64,000 nt of DNA from Stomoxys calcitrans (Eukaryota; Arthropoda; Insecta; Diptera; Muscidae), in contig NC_081554.1 in the NCBI RefSeq assembly GCF_963082655.1, positions 190,099,937 through 190,163,936 of the forward strand, in the 5' to 3' direction. The position numbers were made by a program, and so were the translations under genes. The notes beneath the pieces were generated by a model. The model ran no database searches, was not told the origin of the DNA, and saw nothing but the letters and a program-made list of their open reading frames with translations. How positions within the stretch are numbered: position 1 is the first letter of the stretch; every line of letters starts with the position of its first letter. Shown here one piece after another: positions 22,603 through 33,774 of the stretch.

Positions 22603-24055
22603 CCCGTCACCGAAGGATGGGGGTATATTCATTACGTCATTCCGTTTTCAACACATCGAAATATCCTTTTCCGACCCTTTATAGTATATATATTCTTGAT
22701 CAGCGTAAAAATCTAAGACGATCTAGACATGTCCCTCCGTCTGTCTGTTGAAATCAAACTACAGTCTTTAAAAATAGAGATATTGAGCTGAAACTTTGCA
22801 CAGATCCTTTTTTTCCATAAGCAGATTAATTTTGAAGATGGGCTATATCCGATCAACCGATTTAAGGTCTTAGGCCCATTAAAGACACATTTATTATTCG
22901 ATTTTTCTGAAATTTAGGACAGTGAGTTGTGTTAAGCCCTTCGACATCCTTCTTAAATTTGGCTCAGATCGGTCCAGATTTGGCTAATCTGCCATATAGA
23001 GCCATCCTCCGATTTATGGTCTTAGGCCCATAAATGCCACATTTATTATTCGATTTTGCTTAAATTTGGGACACTGAGTTGTGTTAGGCCACTCGACATC
23101 TTTCTTTAATTTGGTCCTGATGTCACCGAAGTTTGGCACAGATTGTTGTGTTAGGCCCTTCAACATCCTTCTTCAATTTAGCCTAGATCGGTCCAGATTT
23201 GGATATAGCTGCCATATAGACCGATCTCTCGGTTTTAGGTTTTGAAGCCATAAAAGGCGCATTTATTGTCCGATATCGCTGAAATTTGAGACAGTGAGTT
23301 GTCTTAGACTCTTCGATGTCTTTCTTCAATTTGGCCCTGATCGGTTCAGATATGGATATAGCTGCCACATAGACCGATTTCTCGTTTTGAGGTATTGGGC
23401 CCATAAAAGGCGCATTTATTGTCCGAAGTCTCCGAAATTGGGGACTGTGAAATATGTTAAGCCCCTTTACATACCTCTGCAAAATGGCACAGATCGGTCC
23501 AGATTTGGATATATCTGCCATATAGACCGATCTCTCGGTTTTAGGTTTTGGGGCCACAAAAGTGACACTTATTGTCCGATTTCACCGAAATTTGGGACAG
23601 TGAATTGTGTTAGGCTCCGCAACATTTTTCTGCAACTTGGCTGAAAACGGTCCAGATTTGGATGTAGCTGCCATATAGACCGATATCTCGATTTAATGTC
23701 TTGGCCACATAAATGGCGCATTTATAATCCAATTTCGCTGAAATTTGACACAGTGACTTATGTTAGGCTTTTCGAATTCCGTATCGTATATGGTTAAGAT
23801 TAGTTTATTTTAGATATAGCTACTATAAAGATCAATATTTTTTTGAACTACTAAGAAGTACCAAAAAATATTGATCTTCTTTGTAACTATATCTAAAAAT
23901 AAACAGATTGGTCCAAATCGGAACATCTTTCGATAAAGCTGTTATGGGGCATAAGGTATGCATTTTTCACCGGATTTTGACGAAAGGTGGTTTACATATA
24001 TACCCAAGGTGGTGGGTATTCAAAGTTTGACCCGGCCGAACTCAACGCATTTTTA
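22603..24055 (+). repeat. Family A element, complete
   Basis: It starts with an intact head: TATACCCGTCACCGAAGGAT, GGGGGTATATTCATT, ATATATTCTTGATCAGCG, GATCTAGACATGTCCCTCCG. About six units follow, then the tail GTGGTTTACATATATACCCA, GGTGGTGGGTATTCAAAGTT and GACCCGGCCGAACTCAACGC. At 23840-23900 a complementary pair (AAAAATATTGATC against GATCAATATTTTT) forms a short dyad around the tail region. Confidence 0.85.
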
Positions 24056-24061
24056 CGTCTT

Positions 24062-24515
24062 ACTCCTTTTTTGCAATATAGCTGCCATATAAACTAATCT
24101 TGTTTTCTTCAGCTTTTAGAGGGCGCAATTCTTATCCGATTTGGCTGTAATTTTGCATGTTGTGTTTTAGTATCACTTCCAACAACTGTGCTAAGTATGG
24201 TTCGCATCCGATTTGGCTGAAATTTTGTACAACGGCTTCTCCCATGACCTCCAATAAACGTGTCCAATATGGTCCGAATCGATCTGTAGCTTAATACAGC
24301 TCCCATACAAACCGATCTCCCGATGTTGCTTCTTGGGCCCCTACAAGGCGCAATTCTTATTCGAATGGACTAAATTATAACACAATGACTTCTACAATAT
24401 TCAGCGATGTTTGCCTAAAAAGAGATACCGCGCAAAGAACTCGACAAAGGCGATCCATGGTGGAGGGTATATAAGATTCGGCACGGCCGAACTTAGCAAG
24501 GTTTTATTTGTTTCA
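24062..24515 (+). repeat. Family B element, head missing
   Basis: Units with GCAATTCTTATCCGATTTGG and CTTCCAACAACTGTGCTAAG are followed by a complete B tail: CCTAAAAAGAGATACCG, ATCCATGGTGGAGGGTATAT and ATTCGGCACGGCCGAACTTA. It abuts the family A tail directly. Confidence 0.75.
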
Positions 24516-24546
24516 TTTAGATTAATTTTGTTTTATTTAAAAATGT

Positions 24547-25712
24547 ATACCCGCCACCGGTATACTAATCTAGTCATTCCATCTAGTCATTCCCTCCGTC
24601 CGTCCCTCCGTCCGTCCCTCCGTCCGTCCCTCCGTCCGTCCCTCCGTCCGTCCCTCCGTCCGTCCCTCCGTCCGTCCCTCCGTCCGTCCCTCCGTCCGTC
24701 CCTCCGTCCGTCCCTCCGTCCGGTTGCAAAGAGGGTGCGGATGTTAATCCGCCCCATGCCACCACGGGCATACACTTAAGCCAGAAATCAGCTTGTTGTG
24801 CGCTTTAAATTCTAAATTCCGTTCTTCTTACTGCCGTTTTGGACCGACGCCCAAATTCTTAACCTGATATAGCTTCCATATAATCAGATTTCGAATCTCA
24901 ACTTCATGAGCCTCTATAGGGCGCAATTATTACCCGATTTGGCTAAAATTTTGCATGAAGTGTTTTGGTTTTACCGTCAATAACTGCGCCAAGTTGGGGT
25001 CAAATCGGTTCACAGCCATATATAGCTCCAATGTAAACCGATCTCCCGATTATACTTTTTGAGCCTCTAGAGGGAGCAGTTCTTATCCGATTTGTCTGGA
25101 ATTTTGCACAACTACTTCTTGTATGACCTTTAACATACATCTTATATATGGCTAAAATCGGTCCTTAACCTGATATAACTTCCATGTAAACCAAATCGGA
25201 TCTTGATTTCTTGAGCCTCTAGAGGGAGCAGTTCTTATCCAATTTGGCTGAAATTTTGCACGAGGTGTTTTGTTCTAACTTCCAGCAACTGCGCCAAGTA
25301 TGGTCCAAATCGGCTCCTAACCTGATGTAGCTTCCATAAAAACCGATCTCGGATCTTGACTTCTTGAGCCTCTATAGGGAGCAATTATCCGAGTTGGCTG
25401 AAATTTTGCACTACAACTTCTTGTATGACCTATAACATACATGTTATTTTTCTTGGTCCACTATAGGGCGCAATTATTATCCAATTTGGCTGAAATTTCG
25501 CACCATGAATGCCACTTTGGTTTCCAACAGCCAAACCAAATATGACCTCAAACGGTTTATAACTTAGCATAACTGAAATAGCATTGCAATTCTTATCCAC
25601 TCTCCTTTGTTTGTCTATAAATAGATATCGGTCAAAGAACTTGAAAAATGCGATCCATGGTGGAGGGTATGTAAAATTCGGCCCGACCTAACTTAGCACG
25701 CTGTTAATTTGT
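24547..25712 (+). repeat. Family B element with expanded GTCY tract
   Basis: The head is cut down to TATACCCGCCACCGGTATAC and TCTAGTCATTCC. A 12-bp minisatellite follows (24592-24723), then about five B units (TTCTTGAGCCTCTAGAGGGA, GCAGTTCTTATCC). It ends in the tail ATCCATGGTGGAGGGTATGT and CGACCTAACTTAGCACGC. Confidence 0.8.
24592..24723 (+). repeat. 12-bp minisatellite, about 11 copies
   Basis: Near-perfect tandem copies of CCTCCGTCCGTC. It lies exactly where other family A and B copies carry a short CCGTCCGTCTGTC tract. The open frames across it (LRPS and GGTD repeats) are artefacts. Confidence 0.95.
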
Positions 25713-28700
25713 TAATATTTTCTATTGTTTTCATCCGCTATTTCGAACAAGGCATTGGTATTCGAATTTTGGCATTCCAAAAATACATGAAATTCTATCC
25801 ATACCTTACAATTTGAGAACAATACAAATTATTTAACAATCTTAATGACTTATTACAAAGCCCGAACAAATTAAATAAATTCAACAACTGCTGCAATGAC
25901 CAAAAAGTTTCCCAATAAATAGAATTTTTCATTGATTTTTCCCTCTGGCCCACAATTTTTTGGTAATTTTTTCATGCTTGGTAGTTTATCTTGGAATTGA
26001 AATCGTTTTCCAAAGTGACCTCCAAATGTTATTTTCCAACCAAATAGAAAAAAATGTTGTCTTTACATTTGACCATAACCAACAACAAAAATGTAGCGAA
26101 AACAACGAGAAACAGCAGCAAACGTTAACTCTCAGACACCAGACACAGAAAATCATCGCAACTTTATTGTCATGGGTCCATAGTCTATAGCCATGCTATT
26201 AACGTTCTTTCGGATTTCAGTGTTGATGTTGTTGTCTTCGGGGTGATTTTTCCTTCATTAGAGCAGTTATTTTGAGTGCCAAACTTATAATGATTTCGTT
26301 CGTTGTTTTGTTAGCCTAAGACTGCGCACCATAGATGGCTTTAAATGTTGGTGTGTGGCAAAAAGTTTTCTTTTTTATAACCTACACCATAGGCTGAGGG
26401 TATATTAATTTTGTCATTAAGTTTGGCCTATCCGAGCTCTGTGGACTTAGAAGTCAAATTGAGGTAACATATTTGATAACGACTCAGAAGTTCATTAAGG
26501 AGTTAAGTTTTCGTTTTCTGTATTTTTTTTTGTCTAAGAGTTCATTGGTACCTCAGTTTGCTGTCCTTTCGTCAATTATTTTGACTAGATGTAATTTTTA
26601 GGTCAGCAGGTCATTCTTCTTTCCTTTTATGGGCATTAGACCTTAAATCGTGAGATCGGTCAATAAAGCAGGCATATCCAAATATGGTTCGATCTTGATC
26701 ATATTTGGAGGGGACTATCACACTTCATACGTTCAAGACTTTGAGCTTGCGAACAGCCACCCGTTGTCCGCGAATGGCCGCTCTCAAATCGTTTTCTTGA
26801 AGTAAATGCGACTTCTTGTCGGCAAAAAATTTTTAAAGCCTTTTTGAGCCTTGGGCAAGTTAACATTTGAGTCGTAGACCATGGAAATACACAACACTAG
26901 ACTAGGCACCATTTCATAAAGCACAGGTAAACAAAGAATGGCTAAACAATCAAATTCCGCCCTGTATTTCGTTTACACAGTGGCTGTTCAATTCGTTAGA
27001 TGCCATTCCGGTTGACGTTTTTGGGCCATTTCAGAGAGCAAGGACGGTAAGGGCTAAAATAGAAGAAAGCCATTGTGCGGAAATGAACCACAGTCGACTT
27101 TTCTGTGGGTGCTTAGTCTTCTCACCAGAAAGCTTTCGGTATCGTCAGTCGGTCCTTCTGTCTGTTTTCTGATTGTCTATCCTTCTGAACTATCTGTCGT
27201 TCCAGACATCTGACGTTCCGTCGCCAATAATTCTCTTTTTCATATCGAGTATGTTAGGAACTCAGCATTTTGATATTTAAGAGCCGGTGCAGTATCGTCG
27301 GTCTGTCCTTCTGACTGTTTTCTGATTGTTTATCCTTCTGGTTATTTGTCCTTCCGGTAATATGCCCTTCTGGTTGTCGGCTCTTCTCTTTTGTCTGCTG
27401 GTTGTCTGCCCTTGTCTTTCCTACCAACTGTCTATCATTCCCGGTAATATGCCCTTCTGGTTGTCTGCCCTTCTCTTTTGTCTGCTGGTTGTTTGCCCTT
27501 GTCTTTCCTACCGACTGTCTATCAAACCAGGTGTCTGTCCTTCCAGGGCCAATAATTCACTTTGTTATATCGAGTATCATAGGCACCCAGAATTTACATG
27601 TGTAAGAGACGCAGCCGTATGTCATCTGAATGAGATTATCTACTCCAAACCGCTGATTTTCCACGGCTGCTGTTGCAGCTACTCCGCATACCAGCGGAAC
27701 ATTCCTACATCCGCAACCTGTTTGACCTATTTTTATCCCGGACCGATTACTTCTAATTGTCTGTCCTTCTTGTTTGTTGTTCATTTGAATTATCGCCTCT
27801 TTGTTCGTCAGACCATAGTCTGTCGTTCGACTGTATGGCCTTCCGGCTTCCATGTGTGTCTGTTTTTCCTTCTTATCAGACATTTTGTTTTGATTCTGTG
27901 CTCCAGAAGTCTTCAAATGCTCCTTCACTTTAAGACATTTTTATGGGGTAGGGCTTATACGGTTCGATCTGTCTCTATGCTTTGCATTTTTTTTTTGGTT
28001 ACTCCATATGGCCTTTTTGGCCAAAAAGAAGTTTTGACTATGACTTTGTTGTTGTGTTGTTGTTGTTATTCTTCTTCTATTGCTGCAAGCTACACTTTGG
28101 TGTTGTCAATGTTGTTGTTACCATTATAGAGGAGGATATTGCATAATGATTTCTAGTCGTTGCCGTTGCCGTGTTGTCGTCATAGTCGTTTATTTAGTTT
28201 TCTATTGCTGGTCTATGGCTGTGACTTTGTCTTTTGGCCGTTTGAATCTCCACATTTGAATGGTTATTGTTATTGGAGTAATGTTGTCATTCGTAGCTGA
28301 AACTTGCCTGCTGTCTGCTGCCTTTGGTGGCCATTTGCCGATGTTTGTGCTTAAATGTTACGAAGCTGACAACAAGTGCCTCATCTGGCAGTAATTAATG
28401 TGCAAAATATATGGCCGTCGTCTGTAGGTTTTGTCTGTGCTCAACGGTAGAACTGCATGGCAAAGGAGATCATCGTTAAGGCAAAGAATGCATTTGATGG
28501 TGGCCAACCAAGTGCCAGACCTTCTGCCAACCCCACATGGTGGTATAATATTTGCACGGCAGCAAGTCGGCAAGTTCTGGCCACCAATTTCGTTGCTCTA
28601 GTAAAACAAAAAGAGATCAAACAAACAGACAACTAACTACAATTGCAGTTAATATTAATTATGGCTCCATCCAAATCTTGTGTTGTGTCCGCCAATTGAC

Positions 28701-29124
28701 ATAGTAGAGAAGAATGTTAAGTGTCTTGCATATATGTAACACATACCGTATTGGGCTTAGCCCCGAGGATAGTCTGATTAATGTGAGAAGAAAAAAACGT
28801 TTAATTATTTTAGTTCAATAAATACAGGTGGTTATAGATATGCATGTGAAACAAATTTTGCCCAGAATGAGGTTAAAGACTTATTTGAGCGTTGATAAAT
28901 TTTGTTAGGTTTTTTCTTTGGATATTGAGTTATGGTCAGAAAAACCCCTATAGGTAGCAGTTCTAATTGAAGTGCAGAAAAGGAAATTGAAATTATTCCG
29001 CCTCGAGTTTGGAAATATTTAAATCTTATTTAAGGTCAATTGTACACAAAACTAGAGAAAAAGACCAAACATTGAAATCGGAGGGATGGTTTAAATGAGA
29101 GTTTTGTTGATATAGCATTAAAAC
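25713..29124. other. Mixed AT-rich and pyrimidine-rich stretch, no supported gene
   Basis: It holds a family A/B head fragment at about 26377-26475 (ACCATAGGCTGAGGGTATAT, AATTTTGTCATT) and a single A-like unit piece at 26630-26715. A pyrimidine-rich tandem duplication lies at 27130-27570, with TTGTTGTTG/CTTCTT simple sequence near 28040-28190. The 267-residue frame across the duplication (27326-28129) has a hydrophobic start but no domain and arises from the repeat. Confidence 0.45.
27130..27570 (+). repeat. Pyrimidine-rich tandem duplications
   Basis: An 87-bp unit starting CCGGTAATATGCCCTTCTGG occurs at 27354 and again at 27441. The preceding GTATCGTCAGTCGGTCCTTC block at about 27138 recurs at about 27291. 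The composition (GTCCTTCTG steps) resembles a decayed GTCY tract of the A/B heads. Confidence 0.7.
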
Positions 29125-31490
29125 GTTTCGCACACATCGAAATATCCATTTCCGACCCTATAAAGTATATCTATTCTTGATCGTCGTAAAAATCGAAGAC
29201 GATCTAGCCATGTCCGTCCATCTGTCCGTCTGACTGTCTGTCCGTCCCTCTATTGAAATCACGATACAGTCTTTAAAAATAGAGATATTGATCTGAAACT
29301 TTGTACAGATTCTTCTTTATACCCTCCACCATAGGATGGGGGTATAATAATTTCGTCATTCTGTTTGTAACTAGTCGAAATATTCATCTGAGACCCCATA
29401 AAGTTTATATATTCTTGATCGTCGCAGCATTTTATGTCTATTTAGCCATGTCCGTCCGTCTGTCTGTCTGTCGAAAGCACGCTAACTTCCGAAGTAGTAA
29501 AGGTAGCCGCTTGAAATTTTGCACATATACTTCTTATTAGTGAAGGTGGTTTGGTATTGTAAATGGGCCATATCGGTCCATGTTTTGATATAGCTGCCAT
29601 ATAAACCGATCTTGGGTCTTGACTTATTCAGTCTCTAGATGGCGAAATTCTTATCCGATTGGAACGAAATTTTGCACGACGTGTTTTATTATGATATCCA
29701 ACAACTGTGCCAAATATGGTTTAAATCGGTTCAAAACCTGATATAGCTGCCATATAAGCCGATCTTGGGTCTTGACTTCTTGAGCCTCTAGAGGGCGCAA
29801 TTCTTATCCAATTTGAATGAATTTTGGCACATAGTATTTTGTTATGATATCCAACAACTGTGCCAAGTATGGTTCAAATCGGTCCATAACCTGATATAGC
29901 TGTCATATAAACCAATCTTGGGTTTTGACTTCTTGAGCCTCTAGGGTGCGCAATTCTTATCCAATTGGAATGAAATTTTGCACGACGTGTTTTGTTATGA
30001 TATCCAACAACTGTACCAAGTATGGTTCAAATCGGTCCATAACCTGATATAGCTGCCATATAAACCGATCTTGGGTCTTGACTTCTTGAGCCTCTAGAGG
30101 GCGCAATTATTGTCCGATTTGCCTGAAATTTTGTACGACGGATCCTCTCATGACTATGTTTATTGTGGTGTGTATAGGTCTATAGCCCGATACAGCTCCC
30201 ATATAAATCGATCTCTCTATTTCACTTCTTGATCCCCCAAAGGGCGCAATTCTTATTCGAATTGGCTGACATTTTACACAGGTCTCCAATATATAGTTTA
30301 ATTGTGGTCCAAACCGGATCCTATCTTGATATTGCTCTAATAGCAGAGAAAATCTTTTTTTATATCCTTTTTTTGCCTAAGAAGAGATGCCGGGAAAAGG
30401 ACTCGACAAATGCGATCCATGGTGGAGGGTATATAAGATTCGGCCCTGCCGAACTTGGCACTCTTTTACTTGTTTGTCTATAAGCAGGTTATGTTTGAAG
30501 AAGGGCTATATCGGACTATATCTTGATATAGCCCCCATACAGACCGATACGCCGATTTAAGGTTTTAGGCCCATAAATGCCATATTTATTATCCGATTTT
30601 GCTAAAATTTGGGACAGTGAGTTGTGTTAGGGCCTTCGAAAGCCTTCTTCAATTTGTCTTAGGCCCATAAAAGGCGCATTTATTGTCCGATTTCGCCGAA
30701 ATTTGGGACAGTATGTTGTGTTAGGCCCCTCGTCATCTTTCTGCAATTTGGCCAAGATCGGTTCAGATTTGGATATAGCTGCCGTATAGACCGATTTCTC
30801 GATTTAAGATCTTAGGCCCATTAAAGGCGCATTTATTGTGCGATTTCGTCGAAATTTGGGACAGTGAGTTGTGTTAGACTCCTCGCGATCTTTATGCAAT
30901 TTGGCCAAGATTGGTTCAGATTCTCCGAAATTCGGGACATTGAGTTGTGTTAAGCCCCTCGACGTATATTTGCAATTTGGCCAAGATCGGTTCAGATTTG
31001 GATATAGCTGCCATATGGGCCGATCTCTCGATTTAAAGTCTTACGCTAATAAAAGGCGCATTTATTGTCCGATTTCGCCGAAATTTCGGTCAGTGAGTTG
31101 TGTTAGGCCCCTCGTCATCTTTCTGCAATTTGGCCAAGATCGGTTCAGATTTGGATATAGCTGCCGTATAGACCGATTTCTCGATTTAAGTTCTTAGGCC
31201 CATAAAAGGCGCATTTATTGTCCGATTTCTCCAAAATTCGAGACAGTGACTTAAGTTAAGTTTTTCGACATCTGTGTCGTATATGGTTCAGATCAGTTTA
31301 TATTAAAATATAGCTTACTAAGAAACCCAATATTTTTTTCTACAAAATTTAACAATTTCTTGTATTTATTAGACCACTCAATGTCCGTGCCGAATTTGGT
31401 CCAAATCGGACCATATTTCGATAAATTATGCATTTTTACCGGATTATGACGAAATTTGGTTTGCATATATACTCGAGGTGGTGGCTACTT
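29125..31490 (+). repeat. Family A element split by a family B element
   Basis: The head is at 29125-29320 (AATATCCATTTCCGACCCTA, GATCTAGCCATGTCCGTCCA, TAGAGATATTGATCTGAAAC). The remainder resumes at 30477 with GTCTATAAGCAGGTTATG, then about four units and a decayed tail ending GAGGTGGTGGCTACTTGTTT. The join in intact copies (CAGATTC, T run, GTCCATAAGCAGG) is exactly where family B sits. Confidence 0.8.
29321..30476 (+). repeat. Family B element, complete, nested in family A
   Basis: The head is ACCCTCCACCATAGGATGGG, then CGAAATATTCATCTGAGACC and CATGTCCGTCCGTCTGTCTG. About five units follow (TTGACTTCTTGAGCCTCTAG, GGGCGCAATTCTTATCC, CAACAACTGTGCCAAGTATG). The tail is GGTGGAGGGTATATAAGATT and GGCCCTGCCGAACTTGGCAC. 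It is one of the two best-preserved family B copies. Confidence 0.85.
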
Positions 31491-31902
31491 GTTTGGACTG
31501 GCGTGGCAAAAGCCCTGGCCAAATTCGTAGGAAATATGCGAATTTAGATTCTGCAGTTAAGATTTTCTGGGTGTGAAACGCTAGGCAGTTGATGCTAGAA
31601 GTCATAACAGAACTCCCTATGACATATACCAGCCATATTAAATGAGAGATGGACACTCTCTTTATGGTAGCTAAATCAGATAATACACCAAATTGCACCA
31701 TATACTGTGCGGATGTTGTTATTATTTTAAAAGTCGCCAGCAAAATTAATAAGAAAATCATGGAAAAAATGTCGCAGCACACTGAAATGAATATAACCAC
31801 ATCTTAGGTTGAAGCAGGGACGTAGCCTGAATTTAGTTTTGAGGAGGGGGATCTACAGGTGCAAATTTTGGGGTGTTATCAGGGGGAAAATTTCTAAGCC
31901 CA
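31491..31902. other. Unassigned sequence
   Basis: No gene or known repeat is recognised. It follows the family A tail and runs into a reversed SINE-1. Confidence 0.4.
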
Positions 31903-32356
31903 GTTTAAGCTCAATGATAAGGGACCTCATGTTTATAGCCGAGTCCGAGTGACGCAGTGCGACACCTTCTTCCCAAAAAAGAGAATATATTATTGGTTGC
32001 CCAAAAAGTAATTGCGGATTTTTCATATAGTCGGCGTTGACAAATTTTTTCACAGCTTGTGACTCTGTAATTGCATTCTTTCTTCTGTCAGTTATCAGCT
32101 GTTACTTTTAGCTTGCTTTAGAAAAAAAGTGTTAAAAAAATTTATTTGATTAAAGTTCATTCTAAGTTTTATTAAAAATGCATTTACTTTCTTTCAAAAA
32201 AATCCGCAATTACTTTTTGGGCAACCCAATACATGGCATAGTACCTTACAAATGTCGGCAGCATTCGGAGGGGCGAACTACTGCGGAAATTTTTTTTCTG
32301 ATGTTCTCCCAGTATAAGAACCCTGTCGGACATGCTTACTTCCACTCTACGGTGGC
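31903..32356 (-). repeat. SINE-1 split by a mariner MITE
   Basis: SINE-1 sequence runs to about 31990 (TTTAAGCTCAATGATAAGGG, TATAGCCGAGTCCGAGTG) and resumes at 32232 (CATGGCATAGTACC), ending in the head complement CTCTACGGTGGC at about 32356. The tail end is missing. The MITE is therefore younger than this SINE copy. Confidence 0.85.
31993..32229 (+). mobile_element. Mariner MITE, 237 bp, inside SINE-1
   Basis: TA at 31991-31992 and 32230-32231. The left terminus has lost one G (TTGGTTGCCC). The full standard interior is present. Confidence 0.93.
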
Positions 32357-33310
32357 TTCTACTCAATAACAAGGACATAACATTAGAAAAATAGGAAGTT
32401 TGGTTGGGAGTTTTGGCCCATGTTTACGTCCTTGGGATGAAGGGTATACAAATTAAATTTTTGTTAAGAATTTCCTTTCATTTTTGACCTCTTCTTATGC
32501 AATCAACTAACGACTTAACAAATCAATTTCTTAGAAATTATTCAAAGTCTTCTTGCAAACTTGTTAGGTCTCCACTTATCTAAGCTCTCATAATAGAAAT
32601 ATTTTGCAAATTTCTTAGAAAATTGTCGCTCCTCAACTAGCTTGCCTCCACACCAGTTTATGAATTTATCAGTGCACTTACACATGTTAAGGAAAATAAC
32701 TTAGTTGCATTCGATGTGGTATTTAGCTACTGGTTTTCCCTTTTTGCCTGCCTTTCTACTAATTTTGTTTTTCACTATGCCATTTTACAAATATCTAAAA
32801 TTGATTACATAACAGCAAGTTTTGTTGTATTATTTCTTGGGCGCTGCAGCGCCACAATTTGACTTTTCATCTTTGGCGGTGCTGTTGGTTGGTTTTTTTT
32901 TTTTGGCGAATTTTTGTTTCCATTTAAATTGGTCTTTGTTTCATGTTGAAAATTATGTGTGAAATTTTCAATTTGCTTTTTTTCAGTTGTTGTAGTTATA
33001 GCCCATCTACCTACAATGATTCGATTTCTGCCAGTTGATCCATTAGACAGACATTGGTTGTTGCAGTTGGTCTCTCTGTATGCCAGTGTGTCACTAAGTC
33101 AAACAAGATTTTTGCTGTGTTGTAAATTGGCCAACAAATGTGGGTTGAGAGAAATGTTTGTATCCTAAGTCTTTTGTTATTGGGTAGGGAAGAGGCAAGG
33201 CAATTGGATTTGGTGAATTGCTGTTGCATGTCGTTATTTTTTTAAATTTTGAATAGAAATTGTAGTAATGTTTACAAGAAATATTTTATTACAAATCCAT
33301 TTGTAACACG
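32357..33310. other. AT-rich intergenic stretch, no gene
   Basis: No repeat family and no supported gene. A diverged CTTAAG-type motif (GTATCCTAAGTCTTTTGTT) is at 33160-33178. Confidence 0.5.
33160..33178 (-). other. Dispersed CTTAAG motif, copy 5 (variant)
   Basis: GTATCCTAAGTCTTTTGTT: the palindromic core is changed to CCTAAG, and the AAGTCTTTTGTT half is intact. Confidence 0.5.
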
Positions 33311-33319
33311 ATGATAAGA

Positions 33320-33772
33320 AAACAAGTAAGGGAAGGCAAAAAACTGTCTATGTAGGCTATATAATACCCTATAGTAACCATATAAGTACACATTAGACAA
33401 TGCCATTAAATGGACGCCATATCTAAATCGAAACAGATTGCTGTAGAAGCATTCAGATGGGCAAGAAAATACTTCGTACCAAATTTCGGCTCTATAAGTG
33501 AAAATCGAGCGAAATACATATAACTTGGTGTGGAGGAAGTTTCAATCTCTATTATATAAATAGAAGAACATGGACAGACAGTGGGACAGATTGACGTACT
33601 GATAAACAGACGGGCATAAGGACAGATGGACTGAGAGGCAGAAGGATTGGCAGATGGGTGGACAAATGTACAGATTGACGGACTAATGAACAGATGGACA
33701 ATCATGGCTGAATCGAATCAGCGAATTAATTCCATCGATCAACGAACTTGTCATTGGGTCTATCTACCATTT
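33320..33772 (-). repeat. Family C element, short
   Basis: It opens with AACAAGTAAGGGAAGGC and TATATAATACCCTATAG. A region of GACAGA/GATGGAC steps (the complement of a GTCY tract) runs at about 33570-33705, and it ends GAATCGAATCAGCGAATTAA and TCATTGGGTCTA. The longer copy at 57.1-58.6 kb has the same opening and ending. The mariner is inserted at its right edge. Confidence 0.65.
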
Positions 33773-33774
33773 TA

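Noticed and set aside
24411..24779. Open frames of LRPS and GGTD repeats
   Set aside because: They translate a 12-bp DNA minisatellite in three frames on both strands; there is no protein signal.
27326..28129. 267-residue membrane-like protein
   Set aside because: Its hydrophobic part is an 87-bp tandem repeat of pyrimidine-rich DNA; the rest has no domain and a competing antisense frame.
28358..28632. Small Cys-containing minus-strand frames
   Set aside because: Two frames overlap with no recognisable motif, signal or splice site.
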